A stretch of 64,000 nt of DNA from Sphagnum compactum (lineage: Eukaryota > Bryophyta > Sphagnopsida > Sphagnales), in assembly GCA_965153455.1 (NCBI GenBank), contig OZ234504.1, positions 7,626,001 through 7,690,000 on the forward strand. Direction: 5' to 3'. This document shows, piece by piece, positions 46,851-61,500 of this stretch. The notes below the pieces were generated by a model. It made no database searches. It saw nothing but the letters and a program-made list of their open reading frames with translations, and was not told the DNA's origin. Each line of letters opens with the position of its first letter. The first letter of the stretch is position 1. The position numbers and the translations under genes were made by a program.

Positions 46851-49800
46851 TTTCAAGTTTGCATACAATGTGCCCTTAAACCTTAACCTTATCGTTAATA
46901 TGGGTGATTAATTGTTGAACTTGTTATGGCTATAACCCAAAATTAAATTTAAAGTGCACTTACATCCACCCACCAAGCTTTATAAAGCCAAACACATGTG
47001 ATCGCTCACTATGAACATGACAAAAATGATCTATTAGTCATCACCATGATTTCATTATCATACAACAATCAATGGAATAATCCTAATGATGAAATCTAGG
47101 AAATGCTCACAACAATGCCAAATTAGGTTTATACCTTAAACCTTATTAAATCCCAATTATTATTTTTGGGCAATTCATGAATCAAGTAGGACTTACACAA
47201 TGGTCAAAATTCATGGGTAACCTTGTCCCATGTTCAACCATTGACCACACCAATGGCCCAAGGTTCATTGTGACAATCAACATGCATGGGCAGGCCTGTA
47301 GCCTTCCATCTTGAGTTTCCCACTATGCAATATGCATGGGTTTCAAAGAAATCAACCCATAAACATGTGTTTGTTTTAAGGTGTCAAGTAATGGCACACA
47401 ACTTGACAAGCCCCCCTACCTCTTAAAAATAAATGATAGCCCAACCAACATAATGATAGGAAACAAATGCATAACCCAACAACATTAATGGGGGCATTTA
47501 CACAACAAACAATAAGCTAACATCCAATACTTCCATCCATTTTGTAAGCCAAGAATGTTTAACTTACAATAACAAATTATTATAAAAAAAGGAAAGGCTA
47601 ATGATGTGGCACTCCACATTTATTAATGGCATGAAATTCCACCACTTGTGATAAGTAATGCTTACCCACACACTTGGTGACAACTTGTACACACTTGCTA
47701 GCTCTTGCACTTGCTTCCTTAATTATGCTGAAAAAAACTTCCAATTTTATTTATTTTTTGAATGAACTAAAATTTCCCACATACATTCACCTCTTCTTTA
47801 GGACTCCAATGCCATAGGTAATTTGAAAATCTAACCTCCTATGAAACCATCATCCATGGTGAAAAATTTGAAAATTCCAAATTGGAAATTAGTTTTTAAA
47901 TTAAATTAAAAATTTGCAAATTATTTTAAATTCCTGACATGTCATGAATTCGTGTATGTCCATTTTCAATTGTACAATAAATTACATACACTTGCACATC
48001 ATGTTCAATCATAGGACCTTATTTGCCAACTAGACAAACCATCCATTCATTGGGTCAAATACGTCTAATTTAAATATCTTTGGCCACATCCACCATATTT
48101 AATAACCAAAAGGGATGAATAATCAACTTCATCCAAATTATGGATGATTATTGTCGTCATGGATGAACATTTGAAGAAAAACAAAAAAATATTTTGGAGC
48201 CCAAGCAAGTCCAAATTCAAATCTTGAACCACATGAAGCTAACTATATACCTCCAAGGCTTGGAAAAAAATTCAAAAGCTAGGGGCAATGGCAATGGTGT
48301 GCATCGTCAAGTTGCAACATTGATTCCTCGCTTCTTGTAACTTATAGTTCTTATTGTAGGTGTTATTGTTGTTGCACCAACAAATACTACTTCATGTGAA
48401 AACAACAACAATGGGGATGGGCCCTAATTGCTAAAAATAGGAAGCCCATTGGAGTTCATAGCTTTGACAACAATGGTGTTTGAGATCAATAGCTCATGTT
48501 GCCAAATTGCTCTTGTTACTATACAATGACATAACAATGCATTACATGCCTTGCTTGAAGACATTGAAATAGACAAAGATGTTAAGTGCCCAAGGTCTAG
48601 TGGCCCACTCAAGCTATCTGAACTTGGTTAGTTGTTGGACCTCCACTTTACTACACACATGGTTGCATTGTTGCATTACAAAGACCTTTCCTCACATCTC
48701 TTTTCAAGTTGTGGGTACCCAAACCCCTTTTTGGGTTCAACTCCCAAAGGAGTTACCAATGAAAAATGACACCAAGAAAACTAAATCGCTTCTAGAGCTT
48801 ATTCAACTTGAAGCAACCAAGATTGATGTCCAATTACAACTCCTACCCTTGTTACAACACATTCTCCTAAAACAAGTTTTTTAATGTTAAAAGAAAAACT
48901 GATCAAAGTTCACATTATTTGAAATCTTCAAATCATACAAGTCTTCTATACTTAGCATTTGGAATGCTTCTTGCAAACATTGTATTTTAAAACATTAGTA
49001 ACATCCTCCATCATTTATAATAGATAAAACAATATACATGCATTCCATAACTAAAAGATAATAAATGCTACAAAAATCAAACTACACAAAGACAAACCAC
49101 CTCACAAAACACAACTCAATAACATAAAAGGGAATATATAGTGACATGCAAAATACAACAAAAGAAAAACAAATCAATTCTACACCATCAAGTTAAAAAT
49201 GTCAAGTCATTATAGAAAGATCAGTAATCCTTACACCACTTGATTTCTTTTATGAATCTCAATTATCAATTCAAATTATCTTAGTTATTCATAAAATAAT
49301 TTAAGTAAAAAAAATGCTGAAATTTTTGTACATATGGGAGGTTTTCCTTATGAAAATTCTGCCATGTTTAATGAGTTAGACTTTACTCTTGTCAACTCAT
49401 TTCACACAATGTAACTCCTTTGACAACATTTCCTTCATACATAACTCTAGTTGTCCTCACCATTGATTCATATATGAAACATGGTCTCCATCATCAATTC
49501 ACATTACAGGTGAAATCTATTGCATCAAAAGTGGATATAGCAAATGGGTTCACATAGGAAGAATTTGAATTTTCTCTTAAAAGGACACCCTCGCCAATTA
49601 CATACTTGGAACAAGCACAATAGAACCCCTTCATCTTGCAAATTTAAGGTGAAATGGCTTCCATCAAGTGGTTAATGTATTCTACTATATGGTTGTCTTT
49701 TTAGGCATAATCGATGTGAATCAAGTTGGTTCACATCACAAGTGGAACTAGTAGAACCCAAAGTGGAATTAATAGATGAATAATTCTCCCACCTAGGGAA

Positions 49801-52800
49801 AACCTTACAAAAGTGTTGGGAAATATTAATTCATCCCTTCAATGGATATTTTATTTTTCATGGGGAGGGCACAATTTTTTACAACGTTATCTTTCATCTA
49901 CTATGGTTAGGGTTAGTTATCATATGTTGTTAAGATGTGTTTAATTCTAAAATAGGACTAATAGTTAGGTGCTAGTAAGTTATTGTTTTCAAGTAGAAAC
50001 AAAGGATTGAATCCTTGTTTCATCATTAATAAAAAGATCTTCATTTTTAAGCTGCTTTATACATGGTATATTCCAATGTTTATTTTTAAGTGTTTTGTGA
50101 TGTAGCCAAAGTGGCGATCAACCAAAAAATAATTTAGCCAAATTTGGATACATACATAATTTGAAAGTTTTAAAAAATCGAAAAAATTCTATATTCTTAA
50201 TTACTTGTTGGAACTTATCATGAAATTCTAGAGATTTGGATTTTGAACATTGATTCGGTGCAGAAGACATTCGGTGTGAATATTATCTCATTCATGCATA
50301 AAATTTATAATAGAGTCTTTTATAGTGTGGAAGTGTCACAATTGTTTGGGAGTGTGTTTTTTTCCCTATGGTAACACCTTCTATTCTTGAGGATCATTGA
50401 CTTGAGTCTATTGCACAAATGGCTTAACCGTAAATGATTTCGTGTTATATCTTTGCATTCAAGATTGAAAAGCTCTAGTAAGAAGATTTCTTACCAGCAC
50501 AATCAATCCATATTTGAGCTAATAATGTCCTATGTGCACAGATGCCATGGATGCTTGTTTGCTATGCCAAGCTTTGCTACAGCAATGATCTGCAAGAATC
50601 TAGATTGCCCTCTAAATCTGGCTGAAACCACCAACGTAATTTGACAATCTCTTGGGGTTGCAGGCATTGCTCTCTTTATTTTACTATATTTCAGAGCAAA
50701 ATTAGTATTCATTTGGCTGTACAAAACACCCAAAAACACAGGAGAAAATGTTACACCTTGAAGAGTGAACTCAATGAGGACTGCATAATTTCACAACCCT
50801 AGCGGGACTCCTCAGTAGTAATAATGTCACCCTCAAGCATAGTGACCCAAGATTGAAAAAAACCTTAGCGTTATGGATGTTTCTTCTTTGAAACCCGGTG
50901 ACTCAAATCTCATGTGAAATTGTGAAAGGTATTATTATAAACAAGGGGGAAGGAATGAAGGAACAAATTGCTAACCTTTATGAATTGCAAATTCCATTAG
51001 ACAGATATCATCATGATAACACTGCTTCAGTTCTGCTTTCTGGTTTTGCTGTCTGAAGAGCACAGGCTTAAGAACCTTGCACATTGAAAATTGTTGTAGG
51101 CACACAAAATTGACCACTACCAAATCACAGACATAGAAATTTACTGTTAGTACCCAATTCCTCACAACCAACCACACAATTCCTACAAATGTGAGTGCAC
51201 CCATATCATATGCTTTAAGTTTTGAAATTGGAATTTGTAACTCCATTGGAGATGTTTACTTTTCAAGATGTTTTCAATGGTCTAAAGATAACCCAATTTT
51301 AAAAATGCCATTAAACAAAAGATTCTCAATGACATTAATTAATTTCATAATTAAGGATGTTTTCTTCCTTTTATAAAAAAAAATTCATGGACCCTTATGA
51401 ATGTTGACAATATTTAAATGAAAAATATGAAAAGAATAGTGGGTCCAAACAATTTTTGATTTTAAAGAAATATGTTTTGGTGAAAAAAGATGAGTTTTTA
51501 GCATGGACATCCACTTGAAGGAAAATTTCACAAAGACTTTAGGTAATTTACAAGGAATAGATTCTTGACATTCCAAAAGTGTTAGTGATATTGTCAATAT
51601 TGAACTTTCTCCCAATAAGTTCAATCATGTTTTGGTAAAAAAATTCAGCAACATGGAAATTTTACCTAGCGTTGAGGATTTGGAAGCCATATTTGTAAAT
51701 GAAGAATTGCATATCATATTGACTATAAAGTTTGTTGTGACCTTAGCCTTGGGCTTCAAGTGACTAAAGTTGGGGCAAAACAAAATAAATAGGTTGGGAA
51801 CAATGGCAATGCTTAAACACACTCCCAATGTGAATGGGAAATGTGTGCGAATGTAAGGGAAAAATGCCCATACTCTCAAAGTGAGAAAGAACAATGCATT
51901 TTGAATCGGGATTCAGGAGGAATCCTCAAATTTTTGGACAAGGTTTTCATAACCAAATCTTGTTCAATTCAAGTTATTTTAAGCATTTTAAAAAGATAAT
52001 GTTGAACAATACAAGATAATTAACTTGGATTTTTAAAACAAACTTTATTAGACAAGTTATGACCATTTGAAAGGTTGAAACAAAAGTTGCCAAAGTGATT
52101 ATCATTCATTTAAACCATTGTTCGAAGGATTAAATGATGTCCAATTGGGGAGCTTGATGTGGTATAAGAAATCTTAAAGGATTATATATGATAACATGGG
52201 TTTATAATTAATTTGGTTATTTTATGTGAAAGTTATGGGCCTCAAAGTCACAAGACAACAAAGGGGTTTTGATTTGGGATATGACAATCTTTGTTTGGTT
52301 TTACAATTTGATGTGAATGAAAGGTGAATGGAGCACCTTGTTTTAGTTTTATTTAAACTCCCACACTAGCCTCTTGTCATCACAAAAAACTAGTTAGTGT
52401 GTTGAAGACTTATAAGTCAAATTCACAACACATTATATCAAATGGCTTATCCTCAATACAATATGTTGAGTCTTTGGGGGCATGTCAAAATTATTGATGA
52501 AAATTGAATGTTTATTAAACAAAAAAGTATCATCACATTTAATTTAATTTATAAACTTAAAGAGTTATGGACAAAAAATTGCAAAATAAATAAAAAGATA
52601 AGGAGGGAAATTTTTTGGAAATAGTTGGAAACAATCATGGAGTTCATGACCACTTGAAGAAGTAAAAGGAATATGACCAAAAAAATAAAATGAAGGAACA
52701 TTCCTTCACTTGATTATACCAAACTAATAAATAAGGAGTTACCATTACTATACATCCAAAGGACATTCAGGGTATTGGAAAATATAAGTCAAAATCTAGG

Positions 52801-55800
52801 ATATAGACAAAAAAACTTAAACACCTATCAAATAAACATCAAGCAAATTGGATATAATCACACACCAACACTACAAATGTAAATTCAAGATTGGAAGAAA
52901 ATTGTCGGACAATTTTTTAAAAAAAGGATGAAAAACATGTACCATAGTATAAGGGTAACTTTAACACATGTTTGTTGAATAATTAATTCATTTGAAGACT
53001 CCATTTTGAAGAATAAAGTATAAATTTTTTGAAAGATTTTTCATTTTCTTTCACAAAGGATTATTATTTGAAAAATAGTTTTTGAAAATTCTAATTATTT
53101 TAGGAATAATGTAATTGGCATTAAAGCTGCTAAGCTAAGTACTATAATATGGTAGAAATCAAAAGTGAACAATCAATTTAGGACCTTTATTAAGAATAAT
53201 AAGATATGTAACTACTAACTATAACCAAAAAAAGTTAACTTTTTAAATAGGTGTTAAAGGAATTGTCAATCGCTAATGCAATAGGAGAATACCATTTCAT
53301 TGAAGAAGAAGGCATTGTACTACACTAGCCAAATTGAAATATGAAAAATAAAATGAATTAAAAATATTCTCTATGTTCCCATTCTTAAGAAGAATCTTCT
53401 TTTTATTGGAGCTATGATAGCCACATGACACATAATAGAGTTCTTACCTAATGCATCATTTATGTGAAAAATGTTAAAACTAAATAAATTGCACTAAAAG
53501 GGACTCCAAATAAAGGAAAAAGCTTCTATAAATTATAAGCAAAAACCTTTAACAAATATGAAGTGAAAACCTCATGACCATTAAACATCTATCATTATGC
53601 CATGAAAAATTCATTCAATATATTTTATTTTAGCACAAAAGATTACTTCACTTGGATTTCCATACACTTAATCAATACGTGCCTAAAATGATAATGGTCT
53701 AGAAACCCCTAAATTGCCAATATTTGACCATATCATAAAATTAACTTCTGAGGCAAACAAGCTTGCAACAAGTTTCTCAAATAAATAATCAACTAGTTTT
53801 AGTACATCACAACCAAGACCAGGGCAATGACAAGGAAACAAGTTGGAAGTACCTAAGCTTGGGGCATGGAAATAATGAAATATTTACTCAATGAAGGTTG
53901 CAATGCTTGAGAATTAAAGGGAGGAAACATGCCCAAAAACTCCCAATTTACATTCCCACTTAAGGAGTCTAGATTCCCGTAGAGTCTTAAACTTTTGGGA
54001 CAAAGTTTTGGACCTTGTCAAATGATATTTGATCCATTAAAAGAACATAGTGGGTTTGCATCCTCGAAACCTATTTGTTTTGGAATAATTATGCACATTT
54101 GAAAAGTCAAATTGTCAAAAATAACCTCAACCATATATTGGAAGGGCAAATAAAACCATTGATTGCAATAATCTTGACTTGAAATTGGAAAGCTTTTGAC
54201 AAGACCGACAAGTAACAAGAGGGTGTACTTGCATGTTCAAATTGGTTAATTAAATTTCACAAAAGTGATGGGCCCCCAACATCATAAGTTGCTAAAGTGT
54301 TTCAATTTTGCGAGTCTTGAGAATTTTGTCATTGAGAAGTTTGGGATGTAGTTCTCATTTGCACCAAAAAAACAAAACTACAAAGGGAATAATTCATCTA
54401 AGATTTGGCGCCATCTTGGGTTTGTGTGAATTCACAATAAGTTCATTCACTAATCAATTTTGGCACAAAACTATAGTAACCACCTTTTAAAAAATGTTTG
54501 TGCACATGCTTGAAGTTTTCAAGATTTCAATTATTGTTGGGATTGAAGAGTTTACCATCAACATCACATGACAAAGCTAAGGGTACATTGATTTTTGCAC
54601 AAATTAAAAAAATTGTGTCACAATTTTTATGTACACACACTTGAAGAGGGCACGAGGAATGAAAAATCTTTCACATCATTCAAACTTTGTTATTGGCCTT
54701 TGTCCTCTTCCTCATCCTTAGGTCCTTTCAAAACATTCAATGTTAATTTATTTCTAAAAATCCACTTAATGTGGCATTTTTCATTTGCATCTTTATGTTG
54801 CAACTTTCTAAAAGATACTACCATAAAGGAACAAATAACGAGCCATAAAAGAAAGTAACACATTATTTTCTTGTGGCTTGATCAATGTAAAATATGATTA
54901 GATAACCAAAATGGGAAATGTATGTGTATTTGACAATTTGAGCAATCATTAAAAAAAAAGAGGTCATGACAACTATTATGCAATTTAGAAGTTGTAGCAA
55001 TATATATTAAGGAAGAGGAAAAAAAACTAAAAAAATTCAACAAAACCTTTTGAATATATCATATTCATAGAACTTTTACCCTATGCCATCAAGATGAACT
55101 TGTTATCTTGAATGTCATGATAACTTTTGCTCAACTACTACTTGAATTGAAATTTGAGTTCTTAAAATTCCATAGGGGGTAGTTATAAATCACATTAAAG
55201 GAAGTGGATTGTCATTGTGACATGTTTTTAATTATTGTTCTATATAATTGAAACTTTTTATTGGATTTATCATAAATAAATTATTCATGTGAAATTAACA
55301 TATGAAGTCTTTCAATAATGAAAAAAACAAAACAAAATAGTGAAGGGTTCATCTTAGAAGGACTTTAATGGATTGCCATATAGTCCAAAAAGTCCATATG
55401 CAAATCATGAATATGGACATTATCTCACAATGTGTTTGTATAATTACATATCCAAGTTTATATCACCATAGTTTAAGCCTTTTTAAGCACATTGATTAAA
55501 GATTAGTCTTGAAAAAAAATTATCAATATCAAAATGGATTTTGCCATAAGATAAACATGCATATCTTACAACAAAGTTCATTTTGTTATTTATATTAATG
55601 ATTTTCAAAACTATTTTTTTAATCAATGTGTTAAATAAGTTTAAGCTATAGTGGTATGAATTCAAAAATAGAAAAAAAAATGTTAACTTCAACATCATTT
55701 GAACCAATTTGAAAGTTGAAACAATTCATTGGACTTTTAAAATACAAAAGAAATGGATTCTCAAAATGGAATATAAAATGCCACTTTTGGTCCACTTAGT

Positions 55801-56004
55801 GAACTTTTATCTTATGGATGAATTTTATTGGATTTGTAAAACAATGTATACTAGCGTGGCATGTGCTGTTGGCACAAGTGTGAACCTGTTTCAAAATAGG
55901 CAAAATTCAACATATGAAAATTGTTTTGCAGGGTTTAGGATTTAGAGTTAAATTAAACCATGAACCTTAGAAGTTATATCCAATTTTTGAAAAGTTAAAT
56001 ATCA
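46851..56004. other. AT-rich gene desert, probably old transposon debris
   Basis: About 9 kb of very AT-rich DNA. Open frames are short and have no recognisable domains (for example 48579-48884 plus, 50971-51246 minus, 51625-51894 minus, 54018-54218 minus). Base composition resembles the gypsy remnant next to it. No RNA gene was recognised. Confidence 0.5.
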
Positions 56005-56396
56005 CTTGCAAGTGTGACCACATTTTCAACTGATTTTTCCTTTCAAAACCTGGTTTTTTTATAATGTATTTGAATTTATAGTGACAAAAATCACTTAAAA
56101 TTTGATATCTCCTACATCCGAAGTCCAAAGCTTACAAAGTAAATTCCATTAATCTTGTTCATCAAACATTTCATTAAATCCTATTCATCAAACAATACCA
56201 AAGGCGCATCCCAATTCCTCGTAGTTGAATTGAATGGTAGACCATCAAGTGTGACCACATTTTCAATTGATTTTTTCTTTCAAAAGTTGATTTTTATGAT
56301 TTATTTGAATTTTCAATGACAAAGTTCACTTCAAATGCAATATGTCCCCCATCCTAAATCCAAATCTTTCAAAATATATTCCATTAAATCTTGCTT
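56005..56396. repeat. Direct repeat pair (~150 bp, about 240 bp apart)
   Basis: Segments 56005-56165 and 56248-56396 share AAGTGTGACCACATTTTCAA, then TGATTTTT(C/T)CTTTCAAAA, TATTTGAATTT and AATTCCATTAA(T/A) or a close variant, in order. Divergence is considerable. Confidence 0.65.
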
Positions 56397-57715
56397 GGTG
56401 GATCTCATAGTTACAAAACAAAACAAACTACCTTGCTTCATAAATAGATGGGAGAAACACCCAAAACTATCAAAATAAGAATTGTTGGGAATTTTAATAT
56501 GTTTAATTGTTTATGTCCTAGTTACATGAGGATAAACCAAGATAAGTGAACTTAGAATTGGTTCTAATGTGAACATAATTTTACATATTTGGATGTTTAG
56601 AGTGAGGTGGTTGAATCCAATTTGTTCAGATTTGACATCACACCTCTCTTGTGGTGTACAAGTGTGTTATGCAAGTCCATGTTTGTTTTGGAAGAGAACG
56701 ATCGTGCTTGCATTCTTGTAAAATTTTGCAAGTTTGCGGGTTTGTATTGTAAGTTAGTAATATTTTATGTTCCATGTGTTGTGCCATTGGGAAGGTTTTT
56801 GTTGTTTTGTATGTAATTGTAAATAATGATGGTTGTACATGTCGATATCATAGTGCACAATAAAATATTGAGTAAATTAGATTTTTCGTTTTTTAAAACC
56901 CTCATTTGTCTCATAAAGACAAGAGGATTTTAAAACTCAACCCAAGTTGAAGATGATTTTTAAATTTATTTTTCAATGAATTATGAATTTGTCAAAGAAT
57001 TGTCATAGGGGTATTTTGTATTGGACATCTATAAGCTCCCTTATGAACATGGAGTGTAATAAATACTTCAAATCCTAAAAAAGACCTATGTACCAACATT
57101 GAAAAACTTGAAAAACAATGTTTCATCAAATTACTAATGCAAAAATTCACAATTTATATAATGCTCTACAATGCTCATAGACAAAATCTACACATTAATT
57201 CAATATTAGAACATCAAGAAAGAAATTTGTAAAAAGAAGAAGAAAATATTTTTGAAACAAGAAGACTTCATTTGAAAAAAATTGATGATAACACCATTTT
57301 TTTTCTTTCTACTTTGATCTATTCTTCTAAGAATGCCTAAGATCTAATTGTAAAAGGCACATCTTAAAAAATTGGGAAAATCAAAAGTTTTATAATACTC
57401 ATTGAAATGCTCATTGAAATGCTATGTCATCCATCTTGAAAGGTTATAAAATTAAATTGGATAGATGCAATGCTAACCAAACTAACATGGTTGATACCCT
57501 TGTCCATCCTTCAACAATGACTTTGTCAAGAGATTATTGTCCTCATAACTATCTATTATCGAATATAAATTGTAGTGTAATATTTGTTTATTTTAGCAAG
57601 TCTCAATGGCTACTACCAAAAGGCTCAAAGTTTTTAAGAAAATTAATTAATTTTTCCTCCTTTATATAACAAGAACATTTATGTGTATGTAGAACTCGCT
57701 TAATTGATTTTGTTT
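56397..57715. other. AT-rich spacer upstream of RST1
   Basis: No coding gene is supported. Short plus-strand frames at 56607-56816 and 57424-57669 show no known motif. Confidence 0.45.
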
Positions 57716-57723
57716 TAGGGTTT
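57716..57723. promoter_or_regulatory. Telo-box (TAGGGTTT) upstream of RST1
   Basis: It lies 820 bases before the RST1 start codon. A (GA)n tract (57764-57798), a poly-C run (58047-58059) and a (GGA)n tract (58289-58337) follow. The 5' UTR probably begins somewhere in this GC-richer stretch. Confidence 0.45.
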
Positions 57724-57760
57724 AATGGCAGTTTTTCTCGCTTAGCTTCTTCAATAGGGT

Positions 57761-57802
<42 letters not shown>

Positions 57803-58537
57803 AGATGCCTTGTGTGAAGTGTGGGATTTTCTGCACTTGCTGTTTTTGAGAGGGAAAAATCCTACTCCGTGGACCTCTGATTCTTGGTAAAGCTGGAGTC
57901 TTTTGGGAGAAGTTGCATGTTTGTGGGGACTTTCTGCAAAGCTTGATTTTGGGGAGTTAGGAGCAAAGGAAGAGGGTTTCCATTGTGGTGCTGAAATTCT
58001 TCCTTGATGAGATTCACTCACAAATGCAGGTTGTGATTGTGTTTTTCCCCCCCCCCCCCTCCCACTCCTTCCCTTTATTCGGGGGGGCGGATTCTGTATC
58101 ATACCCAGTGTTGAGGTTGTGATTTTGCAACTGATTCTCGGGAAGTACAACAAACAAACTGGCTCAAACAATTTTTTGTGAGAAAAGTTTCTGTGGGTTT
58201 TGGGTTTTCAGCTTTTAGGGTTGGTGCTTCTTTCTTCATCGTGATGAGGTTTTGCAGTTTCAACCGAAGAAGTCATGGAGACAATAAAGGAGGAGGAAGA
58301 GGAGGAGGAGGAGGAGGAGGAGGGGGAGGGGGAGGAGCAAGGGAAGAACATTCTTGACAAAGAGGATCTCTGGTTGTGGTCTGGCTCCAATTTGAGAAAC
58401 TCCTTGATTAGTTTTCGTTAAAAGCAATTTTTTTGGTTGTCTCTGAAGACTGGAATGGTTTCAAGGGAGGGTGGCACATTCCTGCGTTTTGTAGCTTTCT
58501 CATCTTTTTAAGAAGGTTTTGGATCCATCCTCACATC

Positions 58538-61500
58538 ATGGCAACAGGAAATAATCCGTATGCACCACTGTTGGAGAAATTGCAAATCCCACACCCATTG
58601 TTACAGCGGTGTGCAGTCTCTGCCATCTTTGAGAAATTCAGATTTGGACCTGCACATGCGGGTCTGAAGTCCTCAGCAGGCCAAGAAGCTTTCACACAAT
58701 GCTTGGTGTCACAGAGACCAGCTGTAATTGATCAAACAGTGAGTGAAATCTGCAAACTATGTGAAGATGATGTGATCACAGTGAAGCAGGGGTTACAAGA
58801 TCTTCAATCAGCATTGGATGCTGCTGGGCCTGAATCCATTGAGAGTCTTGTAAATGGAATTGGCTTCCTTTGTCGCCTTGTTTTGCGAAGAATCCATGAA
58901 GGTAAAGATCCCTCTCTTGAGATTCCGGGAGTCAGGAGTATGCAATCATCAAGTGTTCATCCTTTGGTCAAAGCGTTCAAATCTCGGCAAGAAGCACATA
59001 TGGCAATCATCAATAGCCTTGGTCTCATTTTGATTCAAGAATCACAAGGAGATCTCTCAGTTGTGCTACATTTCTTGAATCCTTTCCTCACACATGTGTT
59101 ACTGCAACCCATGGTGTCAAGTTCACATGCACTCTTTGCCCGACATCTCCACTCACTGCTTACAGTGTTAGCATGCTCACGTCCAGTGCATGCACCAGTT
59201 ATTTTAAAGTTCCTCCTTGGTTGTATTCAGCAATGTCAATTGCACACCTCCCAGGAAAAGGAAACTGTGATTTCTGCTTTGAAAGAGCTTGTTGATGTAC
59301 TTGACTGTCTTCTAAAGAGCGTGATTTCCATTGGAAGAGAGGAAGAGGTGAAGGCTTTGGGATCAGAGCTTTTGAATCTGCTCATGGGGCTGACTCACGA
59401 GCTGCAGAATCAGGGGGTCTCACCATTATCAGCCCTTGTATTGGTCAGGCGGGTGGTGCACTTGCTCCATGATAAAAATCTACCATCATTGTTGCATTCA
59501 GAGGTTTGGAAAGTGCATATGGTAGGGCTTGCTCATATGCTGGCCATGGTGGAGCTTGAGCAAGAACAACTTTTGCTTCTCGAGTTGGCCTCAATGTGGG
59601 TTGAAGATGATGCTGTTGCTCTTTCCCCAGTTGCAAATAATTCAATGTCATCATTTCCTGGCTCCCTCATATGGGTATTTCCAGCACTCCACATAATGTC
59701 ATTCCCATCTATGCACGTGAAGATCCAGGCCTCGCATCTTCTGCAATCCATCGAGCAGCGTGTCAAGTATGTAATGCTGACCCATGACCGTTGTATAAGG
59801 AAAGCAGAACAAAGAGCATCTACATGCAGCAGTTCGAGCTATGGAGAACAGTGCCTAGCTATGGTGGTTCTACGGCTACTGAATGCTGTCTGGTCAGAAG
59901 ACAATGACATAGAAACCTGGGTCTCTTTCTTTGCTGACTGCTCTATACTTAGTTCTTTGCACAGCTCAAGTTCTGCTCATGATTGGCTTATGGTGCTTGT
60001 GCAGTATTTGCAAAGGCAAGGGGCTGGAGTTTCACGTGCAGGTGCAGGGTTGAGTGGGAGCATGGTAGTGTGGATTTGTATGATAGGTACAGTTCTAGCA
60101 CTCCATCCAAATACTGGACTTAGCATTACATCGATCGATGCACTTGCAGCGATTGGACGTGCAGAGCCAATATGGGGTGTGTCTGTCCTCCCTGTTGTGT
60201 TGTTCTGCCTCAGGTTGTCCAACAGTCTGGGAGATGGTTCTGGAACCTATTCAGACCATTTTGGAAACCCAGATGTCCAATTAGGGTTTCTGAAGGTGCT
60301 TCCAAATCTGGCATGTCATCCTGCAACCATGCCACTTGTAGTACAGACACTTCAGCCATTACTGGACTACAAATCTGACCCGGTAGTCCAGGCCACTGCT
60401 GTGCGACTGCTCTGTAGAACTTGGGAGTACACGGATCGAGTATTCTCTCAACTCCAAGGAGTGCTGCAAGCGACAGAGATTTCTCAACCATTGAATCCTG
60501 TTGTTTTGTGCCTCAGCCAAGCAGCTTCAATACGTGATGTGTGCAGAAAGAATCCTGACAGAGGAGTTGATTTGGTTCTTTCAATACAAGCATGTATCGA
60601 GAGCTCCACTTCATCTGTTTGTGCTCTCGGTTTACAAAGTCTGGCATTGTTGTGTAAGGATGACTCAATCGACTTTTACACTGCATGGCTTGTGCTTTCA
60701 AAGCTGTTCCCATCATTGCCATCTGATCCCATAGTAGCTGAAAGCTTGTGTGAGTTCATTGGTCATGGCTCAATGGATGCAGCAGCTTACCCTCAAGCAG
60801 CAGCCACTCTCATTGGCTACCTGTATGAAGCTTCTTCCAGGCTTGTGGAACATGATGTGAGTGAAAGTGATGTATGGTGGAGAACCCGGGCAGCAGCCAT
60901 TGAAGCTCTTTCTTTATATGAAGTTGAGATTTTGGAATTGGCACTACCAGAGAAAGTCAGGTTTCAGGTGGATTTACTCCTTTCTGAAACATCCCCAGCT
61001 GCTTTACACTGTTGTGAAGGTCTGGTCATCAAGAGTCTGGATTTTGAACACAAGACACGGCGACGGGGAGGTCAAAATCGAGAGGAGAACAAAAGCAGGC
61101 TCACAAAACTAGGGAAACTACTTCATGCCTTGCCTCATATACTATTTGCACCCGCAACTGTGGTGTCAAAGAAGTTCAAGAGGGTTGAACTGAATCAAAC
61201 TGTAGTAGCTCTACCAGGAGCATCACTAGTTTGTCTAGAAATTCTGCGTCCTCAACATGTGGAAACAAAGGGGGGTGCATCAGCAAAGAAAGAGCTCCGA
61301 AAGGCTTTGGTAAAGTGGGATGCAGATTATGAGAGTGTGTTTCAAGAATGCGCATCAGAACTCAATGTATCTGGAAACCTTGTGTTGGCAATGATTTTGT
61401 TGCAGTCATGGTCATTGTTTTTCCCCCGCTGGCTGAATGCAAAGCTTGCAGTCATAGAATCATTGCCACTGTCAAATGGTAATCCTGATCTATTGAACAG

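Noticed and set aside
48579-48884. 101-residue plus-strand frame
   Set aside because: No domain, composition typical of AT-rich debris, no promoter or exon context.
51385-51894. Two adjacent minus-strand frames in the desert
   Set aside because: No recognisable protein family; likely chance frames or unidentifiable transposon remains.
57722-58171. Minus-strand Ser/Leu-repeat frame upstream of RST1
   Set aside because: Generated by the (GA)n and poly-C tracts of the RST1 upstream region.
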